A DNA stretch of 64,000 bases, taken from assembly GCA_030278955.1 (NCBI GenBank), contig JAOANR010000014.1:32997453-33061452 (forward strand). Reading direction: 5' to 3'. The translations under genes were made by a program, and so were the position numbers. Positions 61,001-64,000 of the stretch are shown here, in pieces. The notes under the pieces were generated by a model. The model searched no databases. It saw nothing but the letters and a program-made list of their open reading frames with translations, and was not told the DNA's origin. Origin of the DNA: Hygrophila difformis (Eukaryota > Streptophyta > Magnoliopsida > Lamiales > Acanthaceae). Numbering within the stretch: the stretch's first letter is position 1; each line of letters begins with the position of its first letter.

Positions 61001-61416
61001 GATTCTTGGGAAATTGATGCTTCCCCCTCTCATGATATCCCTTCTTCTTCAATGGCCTCTGCAGGTATTCCTCTTTTCTTGCATACTTCTTTCCAGTTGT
61101 ACTTATTTATTTATTACCTTATCTCCATTCCCTCTTCCTTAGGGAAATCTGCTGTTTTTCCGCTCATGTTCCCGGGCCTTTGCTGTTTTCTGGTTTTGTT
61201 GATGATGATCTCATATCCGTTCATCCTTCGCCCTCTCACGCGTCACAGGCTATTCCTTTTGCTGTGGATCCAGCTCCCAGAGCAGATCTTTCGCCTTTAG
61301 TTGATCCTCTGATTGGTGCTCTACAAGGCCTGGATGAAGATGTGCAGTTTGATGACAGCGAGGACCATAAGGCGATTCCACTTTCTTTTTTTTTTTTATA
61401 TTATGGTATTTTCTAA
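58091..61416 (+). pseudogene. Antisense ORF of the Tat element with plant mobile domain, spliced, broken
   Basis: Starts MDPHFISVLSSQ. Residues about 60-165 fit the plant mobile domain: ALWFSS near its start, then CFCFPWGMMTPTVQDVKLLL with the conserved aromatic-G-TPT-DV core. The same frame continues through 59840 with stops at 58598, 58790 and 59180, all TAG. Two introns are evident: 59846-59915 (GTGTACC...TTCTCTTCAG, 70 bp) and 61065-61142 (GTATTCC...TTCCTTAG, 78 bp). Exon 2 is proline/serine-rich, then a coiled coil (DEMKKESADLQRSIKQL) after a frameshift between 60563 and 60722; further stops at 60324 and 60561. Exon 3 is acidic. These domains occur in captured form in Tat elements and in host silencing factors of the MAIN family; the role in the element is unknown. 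Confidence 0.7.
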
Positions 61417-62454
61417 ACATTGATGTCGGGCCATCCCCTCTCTTTTTTTTGTATACCAATTTTTAACCATTTTCGGATAACTATTTTTGGCTTGTATCAC
61501 CCTTTCCGTCGGCTAATATTTGTTTCGGCCGATGAGTCTACTTTGAATTTGTATCTTCATATTAATTTTTCATATCTGGTCCATATCTTTGACCTTGTCA
61601 TCAAACGCCAGGAATCCCGCTATTTTCGGTTTCCTTTATAGCAGCCTTCTGAGTCATAACAACTTTCACGGGACTCGGTTATAACGTTTTTCCATGAATG
61701 GCCTTAAATGTTGTCCGTTTCTTCCGCTAGGTTAGCTCCTCTCTTCTATGAATACCAACCTTCCCTAAACTTTTCTTTTCGTCATCTCTCGTTCTTTTAC
61801 TTATTTTTTCTTCATATGAAAACATGAACTCCCTTCTTCTCTTGATAATCCCTTTGTCACTGATGCCTCCATGGTGTACCACTGATGTTCCCATACAAGG
61901 CTTTCCATGCGTGGTACGAAAAACTTCCACTCATGTGGCACGAATTCAGCTAACCTTCCTGTCACCATATTCGTATGGACGAGGATCTCTGACCGTTTTT
62001 CCAAATGAAGATCTCGACGGTCATGCTGTCCAGATGTTTTTCTGCTTTGCGGTTGCATATCCGTTCGGACCTTACATAATGGAGGACTCACTTCCCTTAT
62101 TGACTCCTCCATTTTTCCTTTTTCTCACTGCCTTGGCTGTTTGCCTCGGTTGTACACTCCCCCGTCTCATCTGAGATTGTGGGGAGGCTGTACCTGAGTT
62201 CGATTTCTACCTCTGGGATGTTGTACTATTCGTTCTAGCGTTCGCAGGGGTTGAGGCCAGGTGGTTGGGGTAATCAGCGTAACCTACTTTCAATAATCAA
62301 TCCCGCTACCGCTTTTGGTTCCGTCGATGTATCTTAGCAGCGTTATACAAGGTTGGGTTGTTTGACATAATCCTCCAGGTCCTTTTCTTAGGACCTTTCC
62401 CTTGTATATGCCTGCATAGACTAGGACGTTTCCCTTGTATATTGTAACTTCGGA
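61417..62454. other. Spacer between antisense ORF and integrase, no gene
   Basis: Both transcription units converge here. No supported ORF; a repeated TTTCCCTTGTATAT motif lies near 62395-62445. Short frames have no recognisable content. Confidence 0.5.
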
Positions 62455-63620
62455 CTACCCACGCCGTTTTCGGCCGAAGTAGCTTTCTCTTTGTAATTTT
62501 CGTCCTTGGAATAAAATGTTTACTTTTCTTGTATAATCCCAAACTGAAGCATAATATTTCTTCATGTATCTTGTATTAACTGGATTTGACATTTGCTCTC
62601 TATTTTCATCTGTCAACATGTATGCTCCATTTGGCAATTTCGTCTGAACAATAAATGGCCCCTCCCAATTGGGGCTCCATTTTCCCATTCGGCCATCCTT
62701 CTGCTTGGGTGGCCATATAACTTTCCAAACTAAATCGCCAACTTCAAAGTGTTTAACTCGAATTCTCTTATTATACCAATCGGCCACAGCATCTTTGTTT
62801 TTCTGTAGATTCTTAAATGCTTTAACCCGATCGGAATTAATATCCAATAATTCATCTTTCATTGTCTGATCATATTGTTTGGCTGACACTTGGTCTGCCT
62901 GGCTTGTCCTCAAAGTCAGCACTGTTATTTCGGCGGGCAATATCGCGTCCATCCCATAGGTCAGCCGAAATGGTGTAAACCCAGTGGCTGAAGTCTTAGT
63001 GTTCCAATAGGCCCATAATGCTTCAGGCAACTTTTCATGCCATTTCCTCGGTTGATCTTCAATCATCTTCTTAATAATTCCTATCAGATGTTTGTTTGTG
63101 GCCTCTGCTTGCCCATTTCCTTATGGATAATATGGGGATGAGTGTACAATCTTCATTCCATATTCATTAGAAAAGGCCTTAACTTTATCTCCCACAAACA
63201 CTGTTCCTCTGTCTCTTAAAATCGTATGTGGAATTCCAAACCTGTAAATCAATTGTCTTTTAATAAATTCGATAACCTCTTCTTGAGAAATACTGACGTA
63301 TGCTTGTGCTTCGGCCAACTTTGTGAAATAATTTGTGGCCACCAAGACATACTCGTGTCTCTTTGAAGAAGAGGAGTGGATTTTCCCAATAATATCCATA
63401 GCCCATCCTCGGAATGGCCATGGCTTAATCATAATATGTAACTCTTCGGCCGGTAGCTTCTGGATCGGCCCATGCTTCTGGCATTCGCGACATCCTCTAG
63501 TGTATCTTTTACAATCTGCTCCCATATTCGGCCAATAGTATCCCAACCGAATAATACTCCACTTCATTGATTTTCCAGCTTGGTGTGCGCCGCAAATTCC
63601 TTCATGCACTTTGCCCATCA
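62455..63620 (-). pseudogene. Tat-lineage integrase, one nonsense codon
   Basis: Read on the minus strand: the zinc-binding region (VHEGICGAHQ ... CRECQKHG), then the catalytic core with MDIIGKI, LRDRGTVF and, after the stop, GQAEATNKH as the three acidic positions. The C-terminal module ends in NTRYMKKYY. One TAA at 63118-63120 splits the core between the second and third catalytic residues; the family has glutamine here, so CAA to TAA fits. The first ORF part starts at 63621 only because of a frameshift; naturally it continues from the RNase H frame. No chromodomain, as is usual for Tat. Confidence 0.88.
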
Positions 63621-64000
63621 CCTTTTAGCATCTTCCTCTCCTACACATCGGAGTAATATTCCATCAACAGCTCGTTTAAAGAGTAATCCTCCTATTATTA
63701 TGTAATCTATCGCTCTCCGCTTTTCGGCAGGATTAGCTTCGCCTGGATCTTCTAAAATTCGCGCTATTTCTTTAATCCATTCAGCCTTCTCAGTTTTGGC
63801 CAAACATAACTCAACATTACCCGCCTTCGGCATTATCCTATACCTTGCCACATGTTGCGCTAATTCATTGGCCAATTTATTCTCTTTTCTCGGGATGTAC
63901 TCAATGTACACCTCATCAAACTCTTCTAATAAATCAATTGCCTCTTCATACAACCCAATTAGCTGTGAGCTCTTAACAGAAAAATCCCCAAGTAATTGTT
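63618..64000 (-). pseudogene. Tat-lineage RNase H end and integrase N-terminus, partial
   Basis: Encodes VYIEYIPRKENKLANELAQH, the conserved end of a Ty3-type RNase H with its last active-site aspartate position read as asparagine (ANELA where many relatives have ADALA), then a linker and GILLRCVGEEDAKR, the usual lead-in to the integrase zinc region. A one-base frameshift near 63620 separates it from the integrase frame. The gene continues upstream beyond the window. Confidence 0.75.

Larger units (their letters stand above)
57224..64000 (-). mobile_element. Tat-lineage Ty3/gypsy element, 3' part (runs off window)
   Basis: From left to right: probable 3' LTR, an antisense ORF region with a plant mobile domain, and integrase and RNase H on the minus strand. 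This order, with the extra ORF antisense between pol and the 3' LTR, is characteristic of antisense-ORF-bearing Tat elements. All coding parts carry stops or frameshifts. Protease, RT, gag and the 5' LTR would lie beyond 64000. Confidence 0.8.

Overview
This window is plant nuclear DNA, almost certainly a dicot, and consists nearly entirely of nested transposable elements around one endogenous pararetrovirus (EPRV). The plant origin rests on Athila- and Tat-lineage Ty3/gypsy elements, Stowaway and Harbinger-type MITEs, a CACTA end, plant-sized introns and a caulimovirid genome. The species cannot be named from the sequence. No intact host gene is visible. The only host-gene trace outside the elements is a decayed exon resembling plant pyruvate kinase near 1.5 kb.

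Layout. 1-3370: AT-rich intergenic DNA, the pyruvate-kinase remnant, one end of a CACTA transposon and a complete 260-bp Stowaway MITE. 3371-53241: one genome-length caulimovirid EPRV (about 7.5 kb after removing insertions) lying between two inverted copies of a ~175-bp sequence. Its order is primer site, coiled-coil ORF, coat protein, movement protein, protease/RT/RNase H, a fourth ORF, then a promoter with an as-1-like site and TATA box. All its genes are damaged. The movement-protein gene is split at 6175/48226 by a 42-kb insertion with a perfect 5-bp target duplication (CACCC).

That insertion is a minus-strand LTR retrotransposon with 4.5-kb LTRs (6176-10717 and 43689-48225). It has a tRNA-Asp-type primer site and one very long ORF with no recognisable gag zinc knuckle or pol, so it looks non-autonomous. 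Its LTRs and 5' leader carry clusters of nested TCGCGGA palindromes. Its ORF is in turn split by a plus-strand tandem array of an Athila element: LTR-internal-LTR-internal-LTR-truncated internal, 13469 to about 37889. Two units keep intact 1,799-residue gag-pol polyproteins. The third is cut off after the protease and carries a frameshift.

53378-64000: a diverged LTR of the same family as the 42-kb element, carrying an internal duplication and a Harbinger-type MITE. It is interrupted from about 57224 by the 3' part of a minus-strand Tat-lineage element: its LTR, an antisense spliced plant-mobile-domain ORF, and a decayed RNase H/integrase region that runs off the window.

How the parts relate. 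Only the two Athila gag-pol ORFs look able to make protein. They share a primer site with the protein-poor 42-kb element, so Athila enzymes could in principle have mobilised it (inference). Relative ages are visible: the EPRV and Tat copy are full of nonsense changes, the 42-kb element's LTRs differ by about six sites in 475 bp by eye, and the three Athila LTRs differ by only 3-7 sites in 1,575 bp. Most premature stops in the older elements are explained by CAR-to-TAR changes, as expected of long-methylated, deaminating DNA.
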